This document shows positions 1 to 8,592 of a stretch of 64,000 nucleotides of DNA, piece after piece. The notes under the pieces were generated by a model. The model was not told the DNA's origin and made no database searches. It was given only the letters and a program-made list of their open reading frames with translations. Both the position numbers and the translations under genes were made by a program. Location of the stretch: the NCBI RefSeq assembly GCF_030815125.1, contig NZ_JAUSWH010000007.1, positions 124,001-188,000 of the forward strand, read 5' to 3'. Position 1 is the first letter of the stretch; each line of letters begins with the position of its first letter. This stretch comes from Allorhizobium paknamense. Its GTDB lineage: Bacteria > Pseudomonadota > Alphaproteobacteria > Rhizobiales > Rhizobiaceae.

Positions 1-305
1 ACGAGGAAGAGGCCGCCGGCGATCAGGATCATGTCCTTCCAGGAAAAACCATGGCCGAACAAGGTGAAAACGGGATTGGTGAGTTGCACGATCCAGGCGA
101 CGGTGCCAAGCAGGCCAAGCCGCATGACGAGCGCCAGCCCGATACCAATGCGGCGCGCCTTTTCCCGCTGCGATTCCGGCAGTTTGTTGGTGAGAATGGA
201 GATGAACACCAGGTTGTCGATGCCCAGCACCACTTCCATGGCAATCAGGGTGACAAGGGCTATCCAGGCGGCTGGATCCTGGAGAAGAAGCGCGATGTCC
301 TGCAT
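1..305 (-). CDS. TerC-family integral membrane protein (N-terminal fragment)
   Basis: The gene runs off the left edge, so only the first ~101 residues are present. The protein opens with a hydrophobic stretch containing IALVTLIAMEVVLGIDNLVF, which carries the E...GxDN signature of TerC/YkoY-type membrane proteins, followed by a cytoplasmic loop (LPESQREKARRIGIG) and a second membrane segment. TerC proteins are multi-pass inner-membrane proteins linked in several bacteria to metal (manganese) export or tellurite resistance; the substrate here cannot be told. The ATG is at 303-305, 64 bp from the convergent-side neighbour (the TetR gene stop), with both genes on the minus strand. Family assignment is secure, function is not. 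Confidence 0.85.
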   Translation of the reverse strand, partial: MQDIALLLQDPAAWIALVTLIAMEVVLGIDNLVFISILTNKLPESQREKARRIGIGLALVMRLGLLGTVAWIVQLTNPVFTLFGHGFSWKDMILIAGGLFL

Positions 306-369
306 GAAGCGACCTTATTGTTGCGTCCGGGATCGTTTCAGTGCCTGAAATTTGATCCCGGCACAAGCA

Positions 370-1068
370 TCATCGGGTCTTGTCGGTGCCGTATCCAGCC
401 AGGAAGAGGTGGATGGCGCTGTCCACCACCCGTTCCACTTCCGATTCAGGCGGGCGCGTCTTCATCTCGCCGAACAGCTTGAACTTGAAGAAATTGCCTG
501 TAGCAAGCTCGATGAACTGGCGGGCGGCAAGCTCGGTGTCATCGATCTTCAGCGCGCCGATCCGGCATTGGTGGTCGATAAACTCCGCCAGCACCGCCCG
601 GGCATTGGCAGGAGAATTGATCAGGAAGCTCTGACAGAGATTGGGCATGCGGTCGACCACACCGAGCGCTGCCCTCAGCGCCTGGATGAAATCCGTATCG
701 CAGATCTGGTGAACGAAGGCGATGCCGTAATCGCGCAGAGCCTGGCGGGTGTCGGTGCGCCCGGCCATGATATGGCGCAGCGACTCGGTGAAGCGGCCCT
801 TTTCCCGCTCGATCAGCGCCGAGAACAGATCTTCCTTATTTTGAAAATAGACATAGATCGTCCCCTTGGAGACACCCGCCTCGCGCGTTATGTCGTTCAT
901 GCTCGCGGCGTCGAAGCCATATTTCATGAAGGCGCGCTTGGCGCCGTCCAGAATCTGCTCGCGCTTGGCCGGGTCTTCGCCCGCGGCGAAGCGGCCGCCG
1001 GTTGCGCGGTCGGTTCCTTCCTTCGCGCCATCCTCGGTTGAAGGGACCTCATGCATGATTGTGCTCAT
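370..1068 (-). CDS. TetR-family transcriptional regulator of the divergent efflux genes
   Basis: A 232-residue TetR-type repressor. The N-terminal helix-turn-helix lies at about residues 35-82 (KREQILDGAKRAFMKYGF, then GVSKGTIYVYFQNKEDLF, the hallmark of the family). The C-terminal ligand-binding half is of ordinary length. The first ~30 residues are a polar extension with no obvious domain, so a downstream start is possible. It is divergent from an EmrA/EmrB-type efflux pair, and an inverted repeat sits in the 138-bp gap, so it very probably represses the pump genes (and perhaps itself) until an effector binds. The effector is unknown. Confidence 0.85.
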   Translation of the reverse strand: MSTIMHEVPSTEDGAKEGTDRATGGRFAAGEDPAKREQILDGAKRAFMKYGFDAASMNDITREAGVSKGTIYVYFQNKEDLFSALIEREKGRFTESLRHIMAGRTDTRQALRDYGIAFVHQICDTDFIQALRAALGVVDRMPNLCQSFLINSPANARAVLAEFIDHQCRIGALKIDDTELAARQFIELATGNFFKFKLFGEMKTRPPESEVERVVDSAIHLFLAGYGTDKTR

Positions 1069-1145
1069 GTGCGTTCCGAAAATTAACTCTCAGCAAGCCA
1101 ACACCTGATTTGAGACTTGATATGCGACAAGAAAAGGCTTATGTC

Positions 1146-1174
1146 AAATCGAACCGAACGGTTCCGTTCGATTT
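1146..1174. promoter_or_regulatory. Inverted repeat, probable TetR operator
   Basis: Nine-base arms AAATCGAAC and GTTCGATTT flank an 11-base centre that itself reads CGAACGGTTCC. It sits 33 bp before the ATG of the efflux fusion-protein gene and 78 bp from the TetR start, where a local repressor would be expected to bind. The dyad is seen directly; its role as operator is inferred from position and from the typical GAAC/GTTC half-sites of pump-linked TetR regulators. Confidence 0.6.
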
Positions 1175-1206
1175 CTTTCAATCGTTAGGTCTTATGGGGA
1201 CTGGGA

Positions 1207-2427
1207 ATGTCTGTCTCGTCACGCAAGGGCGCGGTGCGCGCCGTCGATACCACGGAGGATGCCGTCGTGGCCGATGATGCCAAGGTTTCTGCCGATGCCG
1301 CCCGCGCCGAAGCGCCCGAGGCACGCCGGGAGCAGGCATCGGTTGCCGCCCCGCCCTCCGAGGCACCCGCCAAGCCTGCCCGCAAGCGCCGCAGCCCTGT
1401 TCTGCCGATCCTGGGCATCGCCCTGCTCGCAGCGGGGGGCTTCTACGGTTACAACTGGTGGACGGAAGGCCGCTTCCTGGTCTCCACCGATGACGCCTAT
1501 GTGCAGGGTGATATCGCTATCATCACGCCGAAGGTCAGCGGTTATGTGCAGAGCGTCGAGTTTACCGAGAACCAGCATGTGAAGGCGGGCGATGTGCTTG
1601 TGCGCCTCGATGATGGCGATTACCGCATCGCGCTCGACCAGGCCAAAAGTGAGCTGGATACTCAGAAGCTGACGGTGAGCCGCATCGAAGCCCAGATCAA
1701 GGGTGGCGAAGCCTCGCTCGAACAGGCCAAGGCGCAGAAGCTGGCCTATGACGCCACCCTGCAGACCGCGGAGATCAACTTCCGCCGCGTGACCGACCTG
1801 CAGGCCCAGTCCGTTGTCTCGAAATCGGAACTCGACACCGCCACCTCGACACTGGCCACGGCCCGCGCCAATGTGGCCGCATCGGTGGCTTCCATCGCCT
1901 ATGCCCAGGCCAGCCTCGACGTGTTGAAGGGTCAGCGCGACGAGGCGGTTGCCACGGTTCGCACCGATGAACTGGCCGTGGTGAAGGCGCAGCGCGATCT
2001 CGATTTCACGGTTCTGCGCGCGCCCTATGACGGCGTGATCGGCAATCGCGGCGTGCAGGTGGGCGATTACGTCTCCAGCAGCAAGCGGCTGGCGGCCCTC
2101 GTGCCGGTATCGCAGCTCTTTATCGAAGCCAACTTCAAGGAAACGCAGCTCGCCCATATCGAGCCCGGCTCGAAGGTGCGCGTCCATGTCGATGCCTGGG
2201 ATGAACACCCCTTCGAGGGTACGGTGGTGTCGCTGGCGCCGGGCTCCGGTTCGGTCTTCTCGGTGCTGCCGCCGGAAAATGCCACGGGGAACTTTACCAA
2301 GGTCATCCAGCGCGTGCCAGTTCGCATCGCCATTCCTGACGATGTGCTGGCCAAGGGTCACATGCGCGCCGGCCTGAGTGTCGTCGTCGATGTGGATACC
2401 CGCACGGCCCCGAGCGCCAACAAGTAA
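1207..2427 (+). CDS. HlyD/EmrA-type membrane fusion protein of a multidrug efflux pump
   Basis: A 406-residue periplasmic adaptor. After an Ala/Glu-rich cytoplasmic N-terminus there is one membrane anchor at about residues 64-82, then the conserved STDDAYVQGDIAIITPKVSG block (about 93-112) that begins the lipoyl/barrel-sandwich domain of EmrA proteins. A long central alpha-helical hairpin (about 135-250) and a C-terminal beta-barrel with DFTVLRAPYDGVIG follow. Family members bridge an inner-membrane MFS transporter to an outer-membrane channel. The EmrB-like gene follows 196 bp downstream, and no outer-membrane factor is encoded in the window. It is preceded by a GGGGACTGGGA ribosome-binding region. 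Confidence 0.9.
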   Translation: MSVSSRKGAVRAVDTTEDAVVADDAKVSADAARAEAPEARREQASVAAPPSEAPAKPARKRRSPVLPILGIALLAAGGFYGYNWWTEGRFLVSTDDAYVQGDIAIITPKVSGYVQSVEFTENQHVKAGDVLVRLDDGDYRIALDQAKSELDTQKLTVSRIEAQIKGGEASLEQAKAQKLAYDATLQTAEINFRRVTDLQAQSVVSKSELDTATSTLATARANVAASVASIAYAQASLDVLKGQRDEAVATVRTDELAVVKAQRDLDFTVLRAPYDGVIGNRGVQVGDYVSSSKRLAALVPVSQLFIEANFKETQLAHIEPGSKVRVHVDAWDEHPFEGTVVSLAPGSGSVFSVLPPENATGNFTKVIQRVPVRIAIPDDVLAKGHMRAGLSVVVDVDTRTAPSANK

Positions 2428-2623
2428 TCGAAGATGAGTGGTGGGGCGCTTCCCGCGTCCCGCTACTCCCGCGATGACAAGACGGTCGGACACGGTCCGG
2501 ATGACACGTCCTGAGCGCGGCATGTCGCTGGCAGCATCTGACACCCCACAAGCGCAACGTCGGGGCATGGTTCCCTGAACGGCGAAACGCTTTCATACAC
2601 CCATCACAAGGCGGAGCAGGCAC

Positions 2624-4198
2624 ATGGCAGCAACGGCAAATCCGACCGTTTCAGCCGATTTTCCGGAGAAAGTCAGCACAGGCCGCATGATCGGCTTTCT
2701 GGCCATGGTCTTCGGCATGTTCATGGCGATCCTCGATATCCAGATCGTCTCGGCCTCGCTCTCCGAAATTCAGGCGGGTCTCGGCGCGGGCTCCGAAGAG
2801 GTGTCCTGGGTGCAGACGGCCTATCTGATCGCGGAAGTGATCATGATCCCGCTTTCGGGCATTCTGGCGCGCATCATGTCGACCCGCGTGCTGTTTGCCA
2901 TGGCGGCTGCGGGTTTCACCCTCTCCAGCGCGCTTGCGGCCACGGCCACCAATATCGAGCAGATGATCATCTACCGCGCCATTCAGGGCTTTATTGGCGG
3001 CGGCATGATCCCGTCTGTGTTTGCGGCGGCCTTCACCATCTTCCCGCCTTCCCAGCGCAGTATCGTCTCACCGATCATCGGCCTTGTGGCAACGCTTGCG
3101 CCGACCATCGGCCCGACGGTGGGCGGCTATATCAGCCATGCCATGTCCTGGCACTGGCTGTTCCTGATCAACGTCATCCCCGGCATCATCGTCACGCTGG
3201 TCACCTGGAGCTTCGTGGATTTCGACAAGCCGGATCGGTCTCTGATGGCCAAGTTCGACTGGACGGGCCTGTTTGCCATGGCGCTCTTCCTGGGGGCTAT
3301 GGAATATGTGCTGGAAGAGGGCAATAGCAAGGACTGGTTCAACGACGAGCGTATCGTCTGGGGTGCCATTGCCATGACCTTCGGCGGCGTTCTGTTCTTC
3401 TATCGGGCTTTTACGGCCGAGCAGCCGGTGGTGGATCTCAAGGCCTTCGCCAACCGAAACTTTGCCTTCGGCTCGCTGTTTTCCTTCACCATGGGCATGG
3501 GGCTTTATGGCCTGACCTATCTCTATCCGCTCTATCTGGCGCGGGTGCGGGGCTATGACAGTCTGATGATCGGCGAGACCATGTTCGTCTCCGGCCTGTG
3601 CATGTTCCTCACGGCGCCGATTGCCGGCATGCTGTCCGCCAAGATGGATCTGCGTCTGATGATGGCGGTGGGCTTCATCGCCTTTGGTGGCGGCACCTAC
3701 ATGATTTCCGGCATGACCAAGGACTGGGATTTCTACGAGCTGCTCTGGCCGCAGATCCTGCGCGGCTGCGCCCTGATGACCTGCATGGTGCCGATCAACA
3801 ACATCGCCCTTGGCACCTTGCCGCCGGAGCGCATCAAGAACGCCTCGGGGCTTTATAACCTGACGCGAAATCTCGGGGGTGCTGTGGGGCTGGCGGTGAT
3901 CAATACGCTTCTCACCCGGCGCACCGATTTTCATACCAGCCGCATTGCCGAAAGCGTGACCTGGAGCAATCCCGCCGCAATGAACTGGCTGGACACGATG
4001 AGTGCAAACTATTCCACCTTCGGGCTGGACGGCGATCTTGCGGCCTTGAAGCGGATGTCGAGCATGGTGAACCAGCAGGCCTGGATCATGGCTTTCATCG
4101 ATGTCTTCATGGGATTGACCGTTCTCTTCGTGATCCTCGCAATCATGACCGTTCTGGTGAAAAAGCCGGAATCCGCGCCGCCGCCGGACGCCCATTAG
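2624..4198 (+). CDS. DHA2-family MFS drug/proton antiporter, EmrB/QacA type
   Basis: A 524-residue major facilitator with about 14 predicted membrane segments, the size of EmrB proteins. The N-terminal segment FGMFMAILDIQIVSASLSEI carries the LDxxIVxxALP-like motif D1 of the DHA2 drug:H+ antiporters, and the next segment has the SWVQTAYLIAEV motif. RAIQGFIGGGMIPS and GPTVGGYIS match the antiporter motif C region. Together with the upstream fusion protein it should expel hydrophobic compounds across both membranes. The 196-bp gap between the two genes is unusually wide for this pair, but a shared transcript is still likely because no terminator lies between them. The stop codon is inside a large palindrome. 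Confidence 0.9.
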   Translation: MAATANPTVSADFPEKVSTGRMIGFLAMVFGMFMAILDIQIVSASLSEIQAGLGAGSEEVSWVQTAYLIAEVIMIPLSGILARIMSTRVLFAMAAAGFTLSSALAATATNIEQMIIYRAIQGFIGGGMIPSVFAAAFTIFPPSQRSIVSPIIGLVATLAPTIGPTVGGYISHAMSWHWLFLINVIPGIIVTLVTWSFVDFDKPDRSLMAKFDWTGLFAMALFLGAMEYVLEEGNSKDWFNDERIVWGAIAMTFGGVLFFYRAFTAEQPVVDLKAFANRNFAFGSLFSFTMGMGLYGLTYLYPLYLARVRGYDSLMIGETMFVSGLCMFLTAPIAGMLSAKMDLRLMMAVGFIAFGGGTYMISGMTKDWDFYELLWPQILRGCALMTCMVPINNIALGTLPPERIKNASGLYNLTRNLGGAVGLAVINTLLTRRTDFHTSRIAESVTWSNPAAMNWLDTMSANYSTFGLDGDLAALKRMSSMVNQQAWIMAFIDVFMGLTVLFVILAIMTVLVKKPESAPPPDAH

Positions 4199-4232
4199 AG
4201 CGCCGATCTGATTGAATCAGATCGGCGCTCTA
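4196..4232. terminator. Perfect 18-bp palindrome at the end of the efflux operon
   Basis: Two 18-base arms (TAGAGCGCCGATCTGATT and its complement) surround a single G, and the TAG stop of the efflux transporter is the first three bases of the left arm. It could act as a transcript end or 3' stabiliser, although no strong T-run follows. A second palindrome with the same GATCTGAT/ATCAGATC core lies at 41821-41863, so it belongs to a repeat family. Confidence 0.6.
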
Positions 4233-4245
4233 ACGGTTTATTTTT

Positions 4246-4292
4246 GAAGCATAATCTTGTCGATCCTCGTTTCACTCCGGTCGGATTATGCT
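4246..4292 (-). repeat. Short palindromic intergenic repeat (GAAGCATAATC type)
   Basis: The sequence begins GAAGCATAATCTTGTCGATC and ends GGTCGGATTATGCT, so its ends can pair. It recurs in inverted orientation at 41759-41804, and a degraded copy begins near 20247. Both good copies lie next to a GATCTGAT-type palindrome, so the two modules travel together. Confidence 0.6.
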
Positions 4293-4294
4293 CT

Positions 4295-4400
4295 ACAGCG
4301 CCGTGCGCCATATATGGCGCACAAAGGTTCGCTGTAACGCTTTAAATCTGCTGCATAATTTTATCCTTAAATCGATTCCGATTTAAGGAATTATGCAGTA
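4295..4400 (+). repeat. RIME-like mosaic element, copy 1 (about 105 bp, two palindromes)
   Basis: Module one begins ACAGCGCCGTGCGCCA and contains the self-complementary TGCGCCATATATGGCGCA; module two begins CTGCTGCATAATTTTATCC and ends GGAATTATGCAGTA, with inner arms CCTTAAATCG and CGATTTAAGG. Near-complete copies are at 43061-43165 and 50075-50180, and partial ones at 16925-16978, 21128-21164 and 39011-39063. Size and two-palindrome structure match the Rhizobium-specific intergenic mosaic element (RIME) described in rhizobia. Confidence 0.75.
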
Positions 4401-4404
4401 GGGC

Positions 4405-4530
4405 CTTTTCAAGAAAGCCGGTTTCCGCTTCTCCTGGAAGCAGACGGCGAAGACGCCCATACCCCGCCCCCTTTCCCCGGCACGACCTCCGCCGGGCGCT
4501 GGCCGCCTTCTTCGGAAGGCGGCTTTTTTG
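4405..4530 (+). ncRNA. Candidate trans-acting small RNA with anti-Shine-Dalgarno loops
   Basis: This stretch has no coding signal but folds by eye into three hairpins ending in an intrinsic terminator. Hairpin one has stem GCTTC/GAAGC (4427-4441) with loop TCCTG. Hairpin two has stem CCCGGC/GCCGGG (4476-4496) with loop ACGACCTCC. Hairpin three is GCCGCCTTC/GAAGGCGGC (4502-4523) followed by six Ts. C/U-rich loops complementary to ribosome binding sites, upstream of a strong terminator, are the architecture of several alphaproteobacterial sRNAs (for example the alpha-r14 and AbcR groups). The 5' end is a guess, because it would lie at the edge of the preceding repeat. Confidence 0.45.
4502..4530 (+). 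terminator. Intrinsic terminator
   Basis: Nine-base-pair stem GCCGCCTTC/GAAGGCGGC with a TTCG tetraloop, followed directly by TTTTTTG. It lies 300 bp past the efflux operon and 150 bp before the LacI gene, so it does not closely follow any protein-coding gene, which supports a separate transcript upstream. Confidence 0.8.
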
Positions 4531-4541
4531 CCTTTTGTTTT

Positions 4542-4592
4542 TCCAGATTTCCGGACCGAACACCGCAACTCCGCTTTTCCCGGAACAATGCG
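4542..4592. repeat. Diverged copy of the CCGGAAATGC-type repeat
   Basis: Contains TTTCCGGACCGAACACCGC and TTTTCCCGGAACAATGC, a degraded version of the ~46-bp element seen more clearly at 16993-17039, 33698-33742, 51240-51285 and 63024-63070. No gene is seen between here and the LacI start. Confidence 0.4.
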
Positions 4593-4681
4593 CTGATCTT
4601 GAGGTACGTACATCAAATTTTGATTTACCCGGCTGGAAAGATGGTCTACAGCTTGCGCCGAAGGCTGCTGCGGGAGGTTGT

Positions 4682-5701
4682 GTGACGAAGCCGACGGTGC
4701 ATGATATTGCCGCCCATGCCGGGGTCAGCCTGGCAACGGTGGACCGCGTGCTGAACCGCCGTCCCGGCGTTCGCTCCGAGACCCGTATCCGGGTCGAGGA
4801 GGCGATTGCGGCGCTTGGCTATGTGCGGGACGTGTTTGCCGCCAACCTTGCCAAGGGGCGGATCTATCGCTTCGTTTTTCTTTTGCCCGGCAATGACAAC
4901 AGCTTCATGCGGGCGCTGCGCGGCGAAGTCGAGGCAGCCGCCCTCAGGGCCAGCGGCGACCGCATGCGCATCGAAACCGTGGAACTGCCGCCCTTCGATG
5001 CGGCTGCCCAGGCTGTAGCCCTTTACGGGCTTCTCACGGAAAAGCCGGATGGTGTGGCGTTGGTGGCGGTGGATGCGCCTGAGGTGCGGACGGCGCTCGA
5101 TGCGCTGGTGGAGGCGGGCTTGCCGGTGGTGACGCTGGTTTCCGATCTGCCCGGTTCGCGCCGCGATCATTTCGCCGGGATCGACAACCACGCCGCCGGG
5201 CGCACCGCAGCCAGCCTGCTGGGCCGCTTTCTGGGTCACACTCCGGCAAAGGTGGCCATCATGGCCGGTTCCCTGCTGGTGCGTGACCATCGCGAACGGG
5301 CGGAAGGCTTTCAATCGGTGATGCAGACGGATTTTCCGCATCTGGCGCTGTTGCCGGTTCTGGAGGGGCGCGATGAACCGCAGCAGGTGGAAGCGCTGCT
5401 CGGCGCTTTGCTGGCGGAGCACCCTGATCTTGCCGGGATCTACAGTCTTGGCGCCGGCAATCGTGGCCTGATCCGGGCGCTGCGGGCGGAGAAAAGGCCT
5501 GTTGTGATTGCCCATGAACTCACCGCCACGACGCGCGATGCCCTGCGGGCCGGCCAGATCGACGCCGTGCTCAATCAGGATGCCGGGCATGAGGTGCGCA
5601 GCGCCATCCGGGTGCTGAAGGCGCTGGCCGATGGATCGAGCGTCGTGGACGCGCAGGAACGCATCCGCATCGATATCTTCTTGAAAGACAACCTGCCCTG
5701 A
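4682..5701 (+). CDS. LacI-family transcriptional regulator (probable xylose-operon regulator)
   Basis: A 339-residue regulator with an N-terminal LacI helix-turn-helix at about residues 4-27 (TVHDIAAHAGVSLATVDRVL) and a periplasmic-binding-protein-like effector domain covering the rest (GVALVAVDAPEVRTALDAL, GIDNHAAGRTAASLLGRF). The GTG at 4682 is chosen as start because it follows a CGGGAGG site at the right distance and places the helix-turn-helix at the N-terminus; the reading frame stays open further upstream into repeat sequence but that part looks non-coding. Only 20 bp separate it from xylB, so regulator and xylBA are probably co-transcribed and the effector is probably xylose or a derivative. 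Confidence 0.85.
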   Translation: MTKPTVHDIAAHAGVSLATVDRVLNRRPGVRSETRIRVEEAIAALGYVRDVFAANLAKGRIYRFVFLLPGNDNSFMRALRGEVEAAALRASGDRMRIETVELPPFDAAAQAVALYGLLTEKPDGVALVAVDAPEVRTALDALVEAGLPVVTLVSDLPGSRRDHFAGIDNHAAGRTAASLLGRFLGHTPAKVAIMAGSLLVRDHRERAEGFQSVMQTDFPHLALLPVLEGRDEPQQVEALLGALLAEHPDLAGIYSLGAGNRGLIRALRAEKRPVVIAHELTATTRDALRAGQIDAVLNQDAGHEVRSAIRVLKALADGSSVVDAQERIRIDIFLKDNLP

Positions 5702-5721
5702 AGAGGCATGGAGGAGGCATA

Positions 5722-7167
5722 ATGTATCTCGGGATTGATCTTGGCACATCCGGCGTAAAGGCCATGCTGATCGATGACGATCAGCGGGTGATCGGCTCCG
5801 CCAATGGCGCACTCACCGTGCAGCGCCCGCATTCCGGCTGGTCGGAGCAGAACCCCGCCGACTGGATTGCGGCGACCAGGGCGGCGGTGACGGGCCTGAA
5901 GGGGGAATTTTCCCGCGAGCTTGCGGCGGTCAGGGGCATCGGCCTTTCCGGCCATATGCATGGCGCGACCCTGATCGATGACCGCGATCAGGTGCTGCGG
6001 CCCTGTATTTTGTGGAACGATACCCGCTCGCATCAGGAGGCCGCCGAACTCGATGCTGATCCGCGTTTTCGGGCGCTCACCGGCAATATCGTCTTTCCGG
6101 GCTTTACCGCGCCGAAGCTGCTCTGGGTGAAGAACAATGAGCCAGAGGTGTTTTCCAGGGTTTCCAGTGTGCTGTTGCCCAAGGATTATTTGCGGCTCTG
6201 GCTGACGGGAGAATATCTCTCCGACATGTCGGATTCGGCAGGCACCTCCTGGCTGGATACCGGCAAGCGCGCCTGGTCTTCCGAACTTCTGGCCGCCACC
6301 CATCTCACCGAAAGCCAGATGCCGGGGCTGGTGGAAGGCACGGACCGGGCCGGAAAACTTCGCAAGGAGGTTGCGGCGGACTGGGGCATGGGCGATGTGG
6401 TCGTGGCCGGTGGCGCGGGTGACAATGCGGCGTCCGCCTGCGGCATGGGCACGGTGCGGGAAGGAGCCGCCTTCGTCTCGCTCGGGACATCGGGCGTGTT
6501 GTTCGCCGCCAATGCCGCCTATCTACCCAAGCCGGAAAGCGCCGTTCACGCCTTCTGCCATGCGCTGCCCGCCACCTGGCACCAGATGGGCGTGATCCTT
6601 TCGGCCACGGATGCGCTCAACTGGTATTCCGGCATTACCGGCAAGCCGGCGGGCGAACTGACGACGGAATTGGGCGATGATCTGAAGGCCCCGAGCGGTG
6701 TCACCTTCCTGCCCTATCTCTCCGGCGAACGCACGCCACATAATGACGCCGCCATTCGCGGTGCTTTCGTGGGCCTTGGCCATGACTCCAGCCGCGCGGT
6801 GCTGACCCAGGCCGTGCTGGAAGGCGTGGCCTTTGCCATCCGCGACAGTCTGGAAGCCTTGAAGGCAGCAGGCACGACGCTTTCGCGCGTCACGGCCATC
6901 GGCGGCGGTTCGCGCTCGCGGTATTGGCTGTCGGCGATTGCCACAGTGCTGGGCATTCCGGTGGATATTCCAGCCGACGGTGATTTTGGCGCGGCCTTCG
7001 GCGCTGCCCGTCTTGGCCTGATTGCCGCGACGGGAGCCGACCCGCTCTCGGTGCTGACCGCCCCGGAAACGGAGGCTGTCGTCGAGCCTGCCACCGCCCA
7101 TGCGGCGGCGTATGAGGCGGCCTATCAAAAATACCGGGCGCTTTACCCCGCCATCAAATCCCTTTGA
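5722..7167 (+). CDS. xylB: Xylulokinase
   Basis: A 481-residue FGGY-family sugar kinase that phosphorylates D-xylulose to xylulose 5-phosphate for entry to the pentose phosphate pathway. The N-terminal phosphate-1 motif is [17 protein letters not shown] (residues 2-18), and the substrate-side motif [13 protein letters not shown] and the C-terminal FGGY domain with [13 protein letters not shown] and [12 protein letters not shown] are all present and intact. Length is normal for XylB. A GGAGGAGG ribosome binding site lies just before the ATG. It is immediately followed by xylA, which fixes the substrate better than the kinase sequence alone would. Confidence 0.93.
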   Translation: MYLGIDLGTSGVKAMLIDDDQRVIGSANGALTVQRPHSGWSEQNPADWIAATRAAVTGLKGEFSRELAAVRGIGLSGHMHGATLIDDRDQVLRPCILWNDTRSHQEAAELDADPRFRALTGNIVFPGFTAPKLLWVKNNEPEVFSRVSSVLLPKDYLRLWLTGEYLSDMSDSAGTSWLDTGKRAWSSELLAATHLTESQMPGLVEGTDRAGKLRKEVAADWGMGDVVVAGGAGDNAASACGMGTVREGAAFVSLGTSGVLFAANAAYLPKPESAVHAFCHALPATWHQMGVILSATDALNWYSGITGKPAGELTTELGDDLKAPSGVTFLPYLSGERTPHNDAAIRGAFVGLGHDSSRAVLTQAVLEGVAFAIRDSLEALKAAGTTLSRVTAIGGGSRSRYWLSAIATVLGIPVDIPADGDFGAAFGAARLGLIAATGADPLSVLTAPETEAVVEPATAHAAAYEAAYQKYRALYPAIKSL

Positions 7168-7196
7168 ACAACAAGATCCCAAGGAGGAACCATCCC

Positions 7197-8504
7197 ATGA
7201 GCACAGGCTTTTTCGGCAATATTTCCAAGATCAAGTATGAGGGCGCAGACAGCGACAATCCGCTCGCCTTCCGCCATTACAATCCCGATGAAGTGGTTCT
7301 CGGCAAGCGCATGGAAGATCATCTTCGCTTTGCCGTTGCCTATTGGCACACCTTTGTCTGGCCGGGCACGGACCCCTTCGGGGGCAACACCTTCGAGCGC
7401 CCGTGGTTCAAGGACAGCATGGAGGCCGCCAGGCTGAAGGCCGATGTGGCCTTTGAATTCTTCCAGCTTCTCGGCGTGCCATACTATTGCTTCCACGATG
7501 CCGATGCCCGCCCCGAAGGCAAGAGCTTTGCCGAAAACACGAAGAACCTCAACGAGATCGTCGATTACTTTGCCAGGAAGCAGGCCGAAACCGGCGTCAA
7601 GCTGCTCTGGGGTACGGCCAATCTCTTCTCGCATCGCCGCTACATGTCGGGTGCGGCCACCAATCCCGATCCGGATGTGTTTGCCTTTGCGGCGGCAACG
7701 GTAAAGACCTGCATCGACGCCACGCACAAGCTCGGCGGCGAGAACTACGTGCTCTGGGGTGGGCGCGAAGGCTATGAAACCCTGCTGAACACCGACCTGA
7801 AAAAGGAACTGGACCATATGGGCCGCTTCCTGAACATGGTGGTGGAATACAAGCACAAGATCGGCTTCAAGGGTGCGATCCTGATCGAGCCGAAGCCGCA
7901 GGAACCCTCCAAGCATCAGTATGATTACGATGTCGCCACCGTTTACGGCTTCCTGAAGAAATATGGTCTCGAAAAGGAAGTGAAGCTCAATATCGAGCAG
8001 GGCCATGCGATCCTGGCTGGCCATACCTTCGAGCATGAACTGGCGCTGGCCAATGCGCTCGGCATTTTCGGCTCTATCGACATGAACCGCAACGACTACC
8101 AGTCCGGCTGGGATACCGACCAGTTCCCCAACAATGTGCCGGAAATGGCGCTCGCCTATTATCAGGTTCTGGCAGGCGGTGGTTTCACCACCGGCGGCAC
8201 CAATTTCGATGCCAAGCTGCGCCGCCAGTCGCTGGATCCGGAAGATCTGCTGATCGGCCATATCGGCGGCATGGATTGCTGCGCCCGCGGCCTGAAGGCC
8301 GCCGCCCGGATGATCGAGGACAAGGCGCTCTCCGGTCCGCTCGATGCCCGGTATGCCGGCTGGGAAAACGGCGCGGCAAAAGCCATGCTGACCGGCGAAA
8401 CGCTGGAGAGCATTGCCGCCCGCGTCGAGAAGGAAAACATCAATCCGCAGCCGAAATCGGGCAAGCAGGAGTTGCTGGAAAATATCGTCAACAAATACGT
8501 TTGA
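7197..8504 (+). CDS. xylA: Xylose isomerase
   Basis: A 435-residue TIM-barrel metalloenzyme converting D-xylose to D-xylulose. Visible hallmarks are the [17 protein letters not shown] block near the N-terminus, [13 protein letters not shown] carrying the catalytic His and Asp, the metal-ligand region [17 protein letters not shown], and the [14 protein letters not shown] helix near the C-terminus. Length agrees with class II xylose isomerases. The ATG at 7197 has an AAGGAGG site ten bases ahead. It ends 12 bp before a strong intrinsic terminator, so xylB-xylA close one transcript and the following genes need their own promoter or read-through. Confidence 0.96.
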   Translation: MSTGFFGNISKIKYEGADSDNPLAFRHYNPDEVVLGKRMEDHLRFAVAYWHTFVWPGTDPFGGNTFERPWFKDSMEAARLKADVAFEFFQLLGVPYYCFHDADARPEGKSFAENTKNLNEIVDYFARKQAETGVKLLWGTANLFSHRRYMSGAATNPDPDVFAFAAATVKTCIDATHKLGGENYVLWGGREGYETLLNTDLKKELDHMGRFLNMVVEYKHKIGFKGAILIEPKPQEPSKHQYDYDVATVYGFLKKYGLEKEVKLNIEQGHAILAGHTFEHELALANALGIFGSIDMNRNDYQSGWDTDQFPNNVPEMALAYYQVLAGGGFTTGGTNFDAKLRRQSLDPEDLLIGHIGGMDCCARGLKAAARMIEDKALSGPLDARYAGWENGAAKAMLTGETLESIAARVEKENINPQPKSGKQELLENIVNKYV

Positions 8505-8515
8505 ATGAAATTCGG

Positions 8516-8546
8516 CGGCGGGGAGGTTTTCCCCGCCGTCTCTTTT
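8516..8546 (+). terminator. Intrinsic terminator after xylA
   Basis: Stem CGGCGGGGA/TCCCCGCCG with a five-base loop, followed by TCTCTTTTT. Located between xylA and the downstream isomerase gene. Confidence 0.85.
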
Positions 8547-8592
8547 TGCTAGATCAACTGCAACGTTTCAGTATCTTTTGGAGGAGATGGAT

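Noticed and set aside
4535..4681. Longer LacI start including about 49 extra residues
   Set aside because: The upstream part covers repeat DNA; the GTG at 4682 has a good ribosome binding site and starts just before the DNA-binding domain.
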